Positions 11,670-26,000 of a DNA stretch of 64,000 bases are shown here, piece by piece. Position 1 is the first letter of the stretch. Each line of letters begins with the position of its first letter. This DNA comes from Lingula anatina (taxonomy: Eukaryota; Brachiopoda; Lingulata; Lingulida; Lingulidae), in NCBI RefSeq assembly GCF_001039355.2, contig NW_019775650.1, positions 1 to 64,000 on the forward strand. The letters are read 5' to 3'. The notes below the pieces were generated by a model, which worked only from the letters and a program-made list of their open reading frames with translations, was not told where the DNA came from and ran no database searches. The position numbers were made by a program, and so were the translations under genes.

Positions 11670-14600
11670 ATGTCAGCCAGTACCGTCTCGAGCAACGTGG
11701 TTGAAACCAGTGGCAAGAAAACTGGAAGTAGCACAAGTTCCAACACGGATTTGGGATATTCAGACACAATTTCCATCAGCTCCGGGTCGACCGCCACTAC
11801 GGTGAACACCCGTGTGTATAACCTATGCCAGAAAGGGGATTGGAGCGTCCTCGAACAAGTTCTACGAACTCTAGAGAAGGGAAGTCCCGAAGCCGCTTGT
11901 TCAGATGAGGTATTTTATAAAAATTGATGCATTTTATGCAATTTTTTTTCAAATTCAAGTATAAAAGTAGGCCTATCAAACGCAATTTTATTTTCATGGA
12001 ATATGAACAAATTCAATAATGAGCGTGGTAGGCCTATCTGCGTTGTTGAATCTGACAATTTGTGATTATTATTAGATGTGAAGGTGAAATATTAGAAATT
12101 CCTTTATCTAAGCTGGCTTGCTGCTTGAGTGAATAAAGAAAGCGACCCCCACAAAGCTCTTTAAAAGAATTTATTAATGTACAAATTAGCACAGTAACTA
12201 TGAAAAACAAACCATTTTCTTTTTACTATTGTGGTAGATGATTATATATATATATAGATATCTGCAGTGGATCTGTTATTAACATTGTTTATTATATTCA
12301 TATTTTAAAGCATTTAAGAAACATATATGTAATGAGGTGCTTAAAAACTGGCAATTTCTCAATTATTACTTAATGCAATTAACTTTGCCAATGCATCCAT
12401 ATGTACTTGTCACCATGACCAAAAAATATAAAGGGTCATTCTTTGGGAGAAGGAATTACATTTTATTTTCACTGATTAACTTTTAGTTACTCTTTTGAAA
12501 AAATTGTTAAATACTCAAGTTTTTTATAGTTTCTAATTAAAGAAAAATCCAATATGAAGCCAATTTAATATTGTTACCATAAATAGACATAGTTTGTTTC
12601 CAGGTTTCATACAGCATGTTGATTTTACTCCCAAAATCATTGTGTCAGAACATTTTCCCAGATTGAGTTACTAAATACATGTATTTTCCATTAAAGATAT
12701 TCTGCAGAGGCACTCTGATAGCTCACACCTATAATTAATGATACCTTGATTATCCTTTTGATAGAGGTGAAAGATGACGCTCCTGAATTAATAGGAACAG
12801 TTGATCATGCATTTTTTTTATATTGGCATGTTTTCTGCATCGGGGTTTTGACAAATGGTTTGAGGCTTGGTTATTAACATCAGCATTTTTTACATAAATT
12901 ATTAAATACGTAACTTCTCTTGAACATTTTGTTTGAAAAGCTATGAGAAAGAAGCTTATGATGGTTTTAATAAAGAAACCGACAGTGCTAAAAATGTATG
13001 AATGAAAAACAAAAACCAACCACACTGTAGGGGGTACAAAATCTAGGCATTTTTTTTATTAGGTAAACAATGTTGTTAGCATGTTTGTTTACGTTTACAA
13101 AGGAAAAAAATACTGGTTTTAATTATTTTCTTGGTGTCTATTCCTTTCACAATCAGATAGGAAGTAAATTCCCCTGAGAGGGTGTCAAAAAAAGCCTCCA
13201 ATACATAAAAGCCCCAAAAAGTCAACAATGAATCTCATCAGTAGTGCAGTTTGTTAAAGGAAATGGAAATTATTGTGTTTATAGTATGTTGCATATGATG
13301 TGGAATTGCCTGCTTGTTTAATCCATTCCAGTTAATCCCTTCAGTCTTGATCAATCAGTAATCCTGTCTTGTTGCAACAGAAATCAATAAAACATGCCTG
13401 CACCATCGGCCTTTGGTCCCCATATTAATAGCCTTGTTTGAAGATTGAGGAAAATATTTGAATGGGATGCTTTTTTATTTGGTGTAAAATAATTAATCTT
13501 TATAGTGGCAGTGAAATTGGAAAAAACTGGGTTTGACAGCCTCTATCTCTGTATGTTGAATTTAGGTAAATGATATCCTTGTGAGTGCATTTTTTCTTTC
13601 ACCATGGGGAAGTTATCCCATAGCGATGAAAGAAAGTGCGCAAACTGTTTTTGAGAGAAAGCCTGTGACATGTTATTAAAATCTTGCAATCTTGCTTAAA
13701 ACTGGAAATATTCCAGTACCCCAAAAACTAGGGAAACAATACCCTAGACCAGGTCACTTGTTTACACAATGGGGTCAGTTTACTGTTTTTTGACTGTTCA
13801 GTCAGCTAGAGTATGAAACACTCTTTCAATTTAAGTCACATTCAGAACTGTTCTAACTTGGACCAGATGGAGCTGTCAAACAAGATAAAAAAGAAAAAGA
13901 CCTCCCCCCCTCCAAAAAAAAGATAATAATAATCCAAATAAAAATCTATCTAAAAATTCATGCTACACAATCAGTCCAAAAAGTAATGTCAAGTGACAAA
14001 TTGTAATTTAAGTTAGTTATGAAACTCTTAAGGTTTTAGGTATGCACCTTTAAGTAGACTGCCCCAACTTGTTTTCACAACTAAAACACTGAAAGTGTAA
14101 TTTGACTCTAAATAGAACCCCACACAGCACCATTTGTTCCTTGCATCCATGTGTTTGTTTCTTTAATGTAAATGAAGCTGATATCCAATTGTCCTGTCTT
14201 TTTCACTTTTCTCAGAGCCATTTTTGCACTGCAGACATCTTTCTTTTGATCACACAGTGTAAAACATCTGTAGGAGCAATCAGATTTTGTTTTCAATTTA
14301 GGACCCATCTGAAGGGGGAAAATTGCAACAATACACAGCTGAGGTTGCCCCTGGAATTTATAATCTTTTTTGTAAAGGGCAGCGTAGAAGCTGTTTTTCA
14401 TTATCTTTAGAAACACTGCACTGACTTGCAGTGCTCTGTCTTGTTTCCATGTGAAACATCACGGAGCGTTTGTCTTCGCAATGGCTGAGGGAATTTCAGA
14501 CGAAACATCCTCGGAGTTTGATCCTCTTTTTAAAAAAATCCACTCCGCTCTCTGGACACTTAGTGGAAGAGAGAGTTGTGGAAATTTGTTTTTAGCACAG

Positions 14601-17600
14601 ACTTCTGCATCACAAGTGAGTATGGAGATGTAGTGAAAGACTTTTTCGTGGCACTCAGAGTCTCCTTGATAGTTTTTATGCCGGAATTTTTTTTCTTTTG
14701 TCATAGCTGTCCTCAGCAGTTGCCACAACTTGTATTTGTGACTCGCTAATTGTTAAGAGCAATTTCAACAGCATTTCTTTTCTTCAGCTTCAAATTGTGT
14801 ATTTTATGTTATTTGGACTAGTTTGAGTAAGAATCAATTCCTTTAGTTGCTTAGCACAGGTATTCTTTTGCACTAACTTGTTTTTGACCTTAAGGCAAAT
14901 AAAAGATTAAACGCCAGATTTTTTCTGGTAATTTCATGGCTTCTTCTGCAGGCAATCTTGAACAGGAGATGGAAGCAACTGTGATATTGTTTGGTGACCT
15001 CACTGTAATGTGTTTTTGAATGGTCATTATTTTTTGCTTAAACTTTCAGGACACAGGCATCACCCCACTGATGGTAGCGGTCAAGGAGAACAAGCTGGTT
15101 ATTGTGGAAAGGCTCATAGACCTGGGTGTCGGACTCAATGATAGAGCAAAGGTGGGTGTTTCTTTGATTAGTGGTTAATAACACTTAAACCACAACAAAA
15201 GCTCAGGCACATTTGATTTATGAAATATCCTTTAAAAGTGTTTTGTTAATAATACCCCAAAAAGATGATTACATAAATTTTGAAAGTCATTTGGGCTCTT
15301 GTCAGAAAGTATGTTTGTGTGAGTTGATACAAATGATAAATCTATTTCACAGACACAAATGCATAGTTTGGGAGTGCTCCATATGTTACACAACATACAA
15401 TGTGATACAGCATAAGATTTTGTAGTCTGCATGAGGACTGACATTTTTAAAAGGGAGAGGGAGCAAGTAATTGCAAAGATAAATTTTGAAAGAATTTTTG
15501 TTGAATTGTTTGAAATATGGTTATGATTGCTGATCATGAAGAAGCACTCCTTTACAAATAAATTAAACTTTGGGGGGGGGGGGAGAGAGAGAGAGAAAAC
15601 TTCAAATAAATCTTTCTTCCTTTTATTGTTTGACAAAATATAAATGTTTTCATGACATTAGTTTGCAATTTTATCGCAATTTTAAGACTAACATTAAAGT
15701 TATAGTTCATTAATGAGTTTCAAGTAAAATTGATTTGGGTCTAACTTCAGAAGAAAGCAATTGATTACAATATTGTAATACAGATATCTTTATAAATGTA
15801 ATATTTATTACTTTCAACAGTGTTCATTGCACAAAGAGTTGGGTCAGGGATTACTTGGAGGGAGGGGGGAGCTAAAGTTTTTAAAAAGAGGAAACTACTG
15901 AAAACATAAGGGTAAAGTTTGGAAAAAAAAACTTTTTCCAGTGCCTTCACTTCAAAATGATTATGATACTCATAAGTACTTTTTTCTCACAATTATTGAA
16001 TAGCAGAAATCCTACGCAAAGCAATAGCAAGGCAATGAAATAGGAGGAGCAGGAAATACATGTAATCTTTACATAAATATTAAAGTTGAAAACCTATTCA
16101 ACTTGAGTGGGTACGTGCAAGGCAACACTTTTATCTGAACGGGTCATAATATTAGGGTATTACCATAACACAGTGATTGTGTGTGCAGATTAAGGGAGAT
16201 TCAAGTGCCAAACTGTTGCAAGGAGAAGCCCAAACAAAGCAAATTTGGATATATGTTTGGCCATGTTCACATTATAGGGACATGGTCCTGTTTGTTTTCA
16301 GTCCTTAAAAAAAGTAAAGTGGGATATTAGACAGCTAGGACTTTTAATTGGTTAAATAGCATTTTTCAAAGAATCTAAAAAATCAGTTAGACCATGTACG
16401 ACTTGTTATATCAATTTATATTGGTAAAACCAAAAATGTAAAACATCATACTGAGCTATCCAAAGCAAAAAAAAAAAAATTTGGAACAAAGCCTTGGCAC
16501 ATCCTGCAAGCAGTTTTGGTTGCAGTCAAGGCTGAAACACACAGCTTAAATCCATTCAACAGCTGCTTTATTTCAGATGTTCAGCTGAGAATTGATAGAA
16601 CAAAACTGTATTGTGCAGGCAGCAGTTTTATTGAAATTCAGACATTGAAATTCAAAAATTATAGAAATAAATATGGATGCTTAGACTTATTCAATTAGGT
16701 TTTTCGGCCAAATGGGAATTCAACATTAGAGAATGCTTACTAAGCTCTGTGACTGTGAAATTATTTTGAATCCAGGAAAATTCACCATTGTTCACTAGGT
16801 TACCAAGCAAAAGGTGTTTAGTGAGGCTTTGTAACTATGTAGAATTTTCACCTTTATCATGATGGAATAATTATTTGATTGAAACTTCTGATAAATGTGA
16901 TTAAAATGGCACACCTTCTCCAGACATTTCTTTTCTCATAAAGACAGAAGAAACAGTTAAGTAATTATAAGGTACCAGTTTTTTGACAAACCTAGTCAAT
17001 TATTATGACGTTTTGAAAGGAAAAGGGCACAATATCAAATGAATGAAGTATTATATATAGTATTAACTCACTGAGAAGTTCATCAATGTGACCTTAGCAA
17101 CCGCAGACTTCCAACTGGTGCACTGTTTTTATTATATGTGCAAAACCCATTTAAGAGAAACTTGAACTGAAAATGTCACAGACCAGACTCAACTTAAAGC
17201 CCTTTGGCACAGTGTTTACTCTGTTTGACAATCACCTCATAAATGATTGCTTTTAGAGAATAACATATGGATAAATCCTTTACATGAAAGAAAAATATTA
17301 TTATTTAAAGTAAACTTTGTCCCTTAGTCGAACCCAAAATCTGCAAACATCTGTATTTTTCTTACATCTGTAATTCTCTTCTTTAGATTTATACGCTTAA
17401 TGCCTCGTATTAGAATTGAAATATGGAGGAAGCTTGTCAGACTGCAAGCCAGAGCTTTGAAAAATACATCTATTTCAATGACTAGTTGTTTAATGTTAGT
17501 AACGCAGTGATCCTTAATAAACTTTGTATTTAAATCGCATTTATTTTGACTTGATGACTTTATAATTCAGAGAGTAATACTAAGCAACCAATGTGTGTAG

Positions 17601-20600
17601 TTATTTACAAGTACCTGTAGCTGATAGATGCCCATATTGAAGGCAGGACCCCCGAATGCTTTCTGTTGGCGTTGCCTGAATAGGGTTTGTGTGGGGCTAT
17701 GTCTTATCTTGGAAAGTTAGCAGATAAATAGCTGGGGACACAAAGTTCACCCAAGTCTGAGCATTAACACGTAAATGTTAAAGTAAAAACCACCGTTGAT
17801 TAGGATTAGTGTATGTTGTTTTGAATGAAGGTGTTGAATTATTTGCAATGGAATTCAAGAGGGTGGAGAAGTAAAGTTGTTTTAATCCCCCCCCCCCTTT
17901 TTTTTTAAGGGAAGGTGAATAAATAGAAATGAATGTGGGTTTATTGGGATGGTAGGGAATTGCCAATATTTTATTCTCATTTTTTGTTCATTATAGATTT
18001 TTATAAATCATGAATGGCTCGAATAATTTTCTTTCACAGAATATAAAGGATATATTCATATGATTCTCAATGGGTAAAACATCAGTGGTTGTTCTTGTAA
18101 AGTAACACATTTGTTATAAAAAACCAAGAACCCTGTGGTTACACGCTGCCTAGGCCACACAACATGAATGAAACATTTTGTATTGAAAGAATTGTACTAA
18201 TGTCCATTATTCTTCAACTGAAGCACTAGACTCGGTCACCATCATTTGCATTCCTTTTTTACTGAACTGTTTCTGTGCCTTTGAGTTTTTTTGCTTGCAT
18301 GTATAGCAGTATATCAGATTGTCAACAGTTGTGTTAAATTCCTTAAATTTTTGAGGTTTGCTTGCTGGAATTAGTTCAGTTATGTGTACTTTATTCGCTG
18401 TGGTTGACGGAAAACTTACTGTTACTATCAAGTGTAAAGTCTGAGGGAGTTTTGATTCAGAAGTCCAACTTAATTTTAGGATTTTGTGAATTTTGTTAGT
18501 GCAGGGATGTGTGAGGTAAATTGTTTGGTTGAGCATATATAAAAGAATGCAGTCTGAAAGTACAGATTAGCCTCCTCGACAATTTAGGCATTTATCATCC
18601 AACACCAAACCCTTTACACAACCAGTCTTTTCTAAAGTTACCAATTTAGGAGTAAAGTCAATCACTTGTGATGTTTGATACGAGGTCCAAGTATAGAACA
18701 GCCCTTTGTCCAGTTTTTAGTCGAATCGCCTTTCATGTTGACAAACACAACAGAATTAGAGCCACATTATCTACGAACTTGAGGTGGTCACTTAATACCA
18801 TTCAAATCAATTGCCATGGAGTGAGTCCATAATTAAAGATTTTATCAAATATTGTATAGCACTCAGATGCATTAGAGGCAGGTATCAAAAGTTATGTTTG
18901 TACATAGAAATGGGTTTCGCAACAAGTTGAGTGGTAATTACCCAAAAAATTTTCAGGTGTGAAAGCAAGATTCCTAATCTCTTTCGGATATTCTATGTCA
19001 GGATTTCTGTCAGGTTGATATCACATTTGGTTCTTCATACTGGAATTGAGGTAGTTTTAAATGATTTTTATGTTTGTAAAGAGTAACTACTGATATTTAC
19101 AGGAATTGGACCTGGGCAGTAATGATCTAAGTCCTGAAAAGGAAAGATTATATTTGATGCTTTAGCTTAGAAAAAAAATAAACATGTTGACTATACAAAG
19201 AGTAACTTTTCAGTTATGCACAATTGTGGATATCAGTTTATTATTCCAGAAAACTTTGAAGGGGCTTCTTTTCACACAGATATCACATTTCAAAATGTAA
19301 ACCCACGAATAAGAAAGTCCTATTTACTGAGAGCAACTAATCTGCTGATTTTCACTGGTTTCATAATCTGTAGGAAATTTTTTATCTGGTTCACAAGCAA
19401 AGTAAAGTATTAATCAATAAGGACACTAACTGTCTTCATACACTGCTGCCACTCATTGCTGCACCTCATAATCACTGTGTAATTGTCCAATAAATCATGT
19501 TTGGGATTAATTCCCAGAGAAATGATGTGGTATTAGAGCGGGGAGATCAGACCATCGCCTTAGTAACCTGTCTGTGCTGGTATTGATTACGTGTCTGCCG
19601 TCTATTTTGAGAATAAGAAAGTGAACACTTGTACATTTTGTGGCATTTAACTTGCTACATTTTGTCTGAAACACAAATTAAGTTCATAAATTTGTCTGTA
19701 GTTTTTATAGTAAGTTTTTTTGCAGAATTTAGAGTGAAAAGCATTAAAAGCTTTTTAAATCGTCTGCATTATATGTGAAAACAAACCTGTATCTGTCATC
19801 ATTTCAGTGCTGAGTGTATTGGTAATATTCTATACTAGTATATACACTCAAAGAATGAAGAAGTTGATTATGATTTTCCTGTATGTAACAAAAGCTCACA
19901 GAAGTTTTAAAACCAAATTGTGATCCCATTATTTCCTCCCAGTTTAACTCAATCGGATAACATTGCTTGCACTCATAAAGAAAAAAAAAACTAACATACC
20001 ATTCATAGATTTACAGGAATGATTCACAGGAATAAAACAGAAAAAAAAACAGTTTAAGTTTAATAACAAGCCTGATTGGGTTGTTTTTCATAATTTTTTT
20101 TCACAAGCCCATTGCTAGTTACATTTTCTGAGTGTTCACAGTGACAGTTGTACCTTACTAAAAATTGCTGGTGATTGTGTAATATTGCACAAAAACATTT
20201 TGTGCACTTTCATTGTCAAATTACTTGGTCTTATTTTAATGTCACTGCTTCTGTCAGTTTTGTCATATTTTTTTGTCTGTCCATATGACAGCTTTTGCTG
20301 TCTTGTTATTTGTAACTCTGGCATCGATTAACGAGATATTGCAGTGAAGATTGGTTGCAATTACTAGATAACAGGATGTAAAGAAGCAAAATTAAAAATT
20401 AAATGGGTCTTGTGGATAAAAGTCCTCTGAGTGTTGTATTGATCTATACAGCAGGGAATAAATAAAGCTACTTTAACACATGTGTTCATGCAGTTAGAAT
20501 TAATCTACCAGAAACCTGACAAGTAAATAAAATATTTACTTAACTGTCAAAGTTAAATAGCCATTTGAGATGGCATAGAACTTCAGTTTTTGACAGGTTT

Positions 20601-23008
20601 TATGATAGGTACCTTCGGTGTTAATCCTAAAGTTATATTACATTTTTCGCTGTTTTCTTTTGAATGTATCTTTTTCAATATTTATCTTTTAAATACAGTT
20701 ATAAACCTCCACATATTTACCTGTGCCAAGGAGGTAATGTTTTTACCTTTGGTGGATTTATGGTTGGTTTGCTAGTTATCAGCCTAACCCCTCAAAAATG
20801 TGTATTTTTTCAACTCCCCCCCCCTCTCCCCTCAGAAAAAAAATTGTTGGGTTTTGTCTTGTTTAATTCCTGATACAGACATATGGGAGTGTGAATCTCA
20901 TCTGTTAAAGATCATTTTTTCAGCCTTTATTTTTAAAACCACTGATAGTACCATAAGTATTTTGCTGGGTTTATCTTGTACAGAGAAGTTGGTTGGCATG
21001 ACCATCAGATTAGACTGTGTTATCTTCCAGTTAAAGTCCTCCACATTATGTTGACATACCCAGTGCAAATTGTGACAGCATGTGGAAGATTCACCAAGGG
21101 GGTAATGTAAATGCCACAGATTGTCAAGGTCACTTGCACAAGGCCACGTGGCTGGTCAGTTGGAGTCCTTTTCCCAGCCTTATGTGGAACGATTTGAGTG
21201 TTTCCTATCACCCAAGTAGAATCCAGAAGTAGAATTTTCAGTCAGAATTATTTGACATTTTTTCATTATCATTTGATCAAAGTAAGTAGCAGTAGGCCCT
21301 GAAGAAATGTATTATCTGTCATGAACACATACCATAGCTGTAGCTAGGTGAGGCAAATAAGACACGTGCATCATCTGAATCTATAGATTAATATTACTAG
21401 CAAGGCTGGCCCAAAGGGAGTGGTTAGATTTGTATCCTCATGTTTCAACTTGGCTACAAGCCGCAGGATGCAGTTTACTGTTCTCATGGAAGTGATTGTC
21501 TGAAGCGATTCTTCAGATTTGTTTGAAAAGAACTGCAGGAAATACTTTAGACTGGAAGTGTAATTTTATAACAATATTCAAGCTACATGACGTCTTGTAT
21601 ATAAACACTTTTAGGAAGTACGGTAGAGTGACTACCATACTTTAATTTTTTACAATGTTTTTTCTCTTAATCTTATTCTAAAATATTAATAAAAAGGTGT
21701 GAATGGGCATTATGTTTTATAATTTTCTTTAATAAAACTCTCTAGTTACACCCATTAATTGCAGATTAATCTTAATCTAGTTCGTGTATTTATTAATATT
21801 GAAAAAAAAGCCTTGCTTTGCTATTATCAGTTAATGTCTTTATTTAATTATTCCTAGGATGGGCGCACTGTCATGCATTTTGCTGCGTCATATGCCAGAG
21901 ATGACATCATGAAGCTGCTCATTAATAAGAAGGCTGATGCCACTATACCAGGAGGGGTGAGTGGAAGATGAATTTTTTAGTTTTCTGCGTAAATAAATTA
22001 ATAATCCATTTGTCGTATGCAGAGTGATTAAGATGTGAGAATAAACATGATTGTGATAAGATTATAAATTGATAGTAGATGTGAAGCCATTGAAATGTGA
22101 TCATTGAAAAAAAAATACCTTTCACAATTATTATTTGAAATTGAGTGATAATTTTTCCAGAAAAAAATTGTAATTACTTGGAAATTGTCATAAGTTCTGA
22201 AGAGTTAGTTAGACTTATATATAGAAAACATGTTTTTGGTGTAAGTTAAGTCTGGAAAATAAAAAAAAACTTAAATTGCCTTTAAAAGTGAGAATTTAGA
22301 AATGTATAAGTGATTACTCAATTTCTAAAGTTAAGCAACTTTAATCAAGTAAAGTGTTACTTGAATCTTATTTCATTGATTAGATTGGACAACCTTCCAA
22401 AAGCAGCAAGACCTGTGAAATGCTTTTTTATTGCTACCATTATCAAAAATGTAAAACTCGAATTTGTCATTAAAGGAAATGGACTTCTGTTGCACAACTT
22501 GCGCAGCATCTCTATCATTATGCATACAAATGTTTCAGTCTCCTCACATTGCGCTGAAACACAAATCCTTGTCTCGAATTAATTCTGACAAATTGAAGTC
22601 AGACTGGGCCGTTGGTTGCTGTCTGGAGTTACAAAAAGGGAAGAGAAAAGTCATTCAACAGTTCGCCTATTGTTTAGAAAAAAAGGAATAATGATTGGGT
22701 GATTATCCCAGTGGGAGAGCTATGTAATCAGATGCAGAAACTTTTGCAAACAGTGCCACCTGGCTTTGAGGGGTTTTATGTAGCTTTTATGTCTTAATTG
22801 TATCGGGAGCTATGGGAGGGGTGGTATGTTGGAGAGTGGGACGGGGGGGGGGGTAGACACCATACATTTTATTAAAGGATAAGAAGATTGGATGGTTATT
22901 AAAAGCACTTAAAATCAATTTAAATGTATTAATTCATTGTCATTGTCACTGTCTTTTCTTTATTAATGTTGCTGTATTTCTTCATTGTGTGTGTCTTCTT
23001 GCTTATGC

Positions 23009-23081
<73 letters not shown>

Positions 23082-26000
23082 AGAGAGAGAAGGGGAGGGA
23101 AACCTCAGTTTAAACTTGAAAATTATGTCAAACTTGGTGTCTGGGGTATTCGCTATCTTTAGGTGCTTACAGAATTGGTGGTGTTTACAGTGGAAGTTGT
23201 GTGTGTGAGCATGAACATGTGTGTTGATCAGGAGTGGGTGGGGAAAGAAAGAAACTCGAATTGCTGTGCAGGGGCGGATTCAGAGTTATTTCCTGACAGT
23301 CTTCCAAATAATCTTTGTTGATCCGTTCTTCATTTTTGACCATCTTCCGACAGAAAAAATTAGATACCCGCTAATGTAAATTTGAAAATCTGACCGTCTT
23401 CTGGAAGACCCAGAAGACGCCCTAAATCCGCCCCTGCTGTGCCAGTACAGTTTTACACTACTGGGCAGTGCAATTTGGACATGATGTGTCCATGCAACTG
23501 TTGTATACCTGTTGACACTTAAAAACATTTGTTTCATTTCACAGTCTGTTTACTTTTGTGTAATAACATATTGCTTTGTTCAACTAAATGTGAACAATGT
23601 AAAATATGTAAATTATAGTTGGGTAAGGTAATTTATAGCCTATTGGCTTGAATGAGGGATGTAGTATTAGTTGTAGAAGCCTAGTTAACCAACCAAGAAA
23701 AAAGATTCAAATACCCCCCCCCCCCCTCCAAGAAAAAAGTCAATCATATCAAAGCTGTCTTCATCATTTGTAAATACATTATTCCATTTTTTTCTTTTCA
23801 TTATGCAGCCTAAGGAACAGCTCCCCCTTCACATGGCCTGTGCAAGATCTAGTGGGGCACTTGCAATAGTTCAGATGCTCCTGAAAGTCTCTGGAAAAGA
23901 CTGCAGGCTTGTGGAAGACAAAGTAAGTTTTAAACACTCATCTTATTCAAAGACAATTTCATATGGATGAAATACAGGGGTGTATTGTGGAAGCAATTTT
24001 AAAAGTGGCCTAGAAAATTGTACCCGAATACACATAAAGGAGAAATTCATTCTATTTAAAACAACCAAAATATGTGCATTTATATACAAGTTAGGTGGAC
24101 CGACTGCTGTTGCATTTGCTGCCTACATTGCATGATAAGTTTTGTTTCTTTTACTAGACATGTCACGTCAACTTCACATCAGTCCAGCTTGTATTTGAAC
24201 ATGCTTTACTATAGGTTGGTTGGTCTCATGTCAGTCAGTCAGAATTCTTTCACAGTAATATGAATCTAAGCCAAGTGGAGAGTTTGTCTCGGTGGTGGTT
24301 TATGTGAATGTCCCCTAAATCTGTCTTTTGTTTTTCGTAGACATGAGTACAAATTTACTAGTAACTTTTTTTACTTTTTATGTTACACTGGAAGCCAGCT
24401 AGGTTATTGAAAAAGTGCAGGAGGCCTATTGTCTCGTGGTCTTGTGTTTCTCTGGTGATTTATTTCACTCAATAAATTAGTAGTAGTTAAGTGTCTCTTA
24501 GTAACATTGTCTCTCCTCATTTAAGTTGTCTAAATCATATATTTAAATTCCCAAGCCTTTGCTATTCACACTAATTTTAAGTGCATTAGGGTTGTCTCAT
24601 CTCAAACAGTATAAAGTAAATGTACTTTGTCTTTTGTCTTTTCTTTACAAATCCAGTTATTAATATCCTACACCGCAAAATCTATTAAAGTGTTTATTTA
24701 TTATTTTTGTTTGTGTCATTGTGTGTGTGTTTGACTGTTGTGTCCTCAACCTTAACAAATGCCTCCTTTATTTTCACTTAAATAATTATATGAATATCTC
24801 TTGCCATTAAAATTATTTCAAATTTTTTTCAGGATGTTTGGTATCAGTATCTCGCACACAGAGTTTTATTATGATCGTTTCGTTTTTATTTACAAAAAAT
24901 GTTATAAACATTCTCTGATTCAGAAATTATTTCAGAACTGTTTCCATTTCAGGATGGCTCAATTCCTATATTTCTATCTTCTGAAGTGGGTAATGTGGCC
25001 GTTTGCAAAGAATGCCTCACACAACAGACAGAGCAACAGATCAAATACCAGAGAAGGGTGGGTCTCCCTGTTTTCTTTTACTTGTCTGAAGTTGGCCAGA
25101 CTTGACATATCTGGAGGCAGTCGGTGCACAAATAATTACAAATTTCCCATGGCACTGGGCTTTGTTTCACAAAGGGCTTGTTTAAAAAGTCTTGTGTGGC
25201 ATTTTATGAAATATGGTACTTTTTGTACTCGAGACATGCATTGGACATGTCATGTCACCCACATGGTACAAACCAGATGTCATAAGCATTATGATTAATG
25301 TTTTCAATTAGAACAATGGCAGTGGTATTGTGTTATATGTTTTGTTTACATTGAGAATTGTTTTAGGGTTTATTCTGGACTATTTCGGATATTTCACTGT
25401 TACGTAGTTTGATGTTGAAATGATAGTATGGTTACAGAATTTCAATCATAGAATAGATTAAGTATTTAGAGCGATTGTTAATGGATATTCGTACATTTAA
25501 GGGGTGTAGGGTAACCCTTGTTGCTAAATCAATGATATCTTTGGTTTTGCACATATATTTTCGTGTTTTTAGCACTTCAACTTATGCTAATAAGTAAGAT
25601 TGAATGAATTCACATACTAACACATAAGATAATGAAATTAAAGATTGCTTTTCACTTAAATCAAAATTTTAAAGAAAAAATAAAGTAACTTAAAGGTTGT
25701 TAAATAAACAATAGTTTGGTCAGTGATAAAGCCTTCTTTACATTACATTTTCTTAGAATGCTGTTGTATGAATGTATTTGCACCAAAATTTATAAGGGGA
25801 TTGAGTCCCCTAAATTACTTGTCTATGAATTTCTCTTGTGCACAGAGTTGAAGCTAAATTCCTTTTAGCTAAAACTTACGTGAACATGTCCTGAATCATT
25901 ATGTTGTGACACTTTTTGAAGTCTTGAAAGAGTAAACAATTTTCGTAATTGATACTAAGTCTCTTTTTTTTTAAAAAGATCTGCAGTACATTACCACTGA

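Noticed and set aside
18207-18536. 109-codon minus-strand frame with a CYTC motif in nompC intron 2
   Set aside because: No family similarity, splice support or coding bias recognised; such lengths occur by chance in AT-rich introns.
20708-20790. Possible further copy of the 'CTCCGCC' repeat
   Set aside because: Only about 25 bases resemble it; too short and diverged to annotate separately.
24801-25298. 165-codon plus-strand open frame
   Set aside because: It runs through nompC exon 5 in the wrong frame; the ankyrin frame (DGSIPIFLSSEVGN) is bounded by good splice sites at 24953 and 25057.
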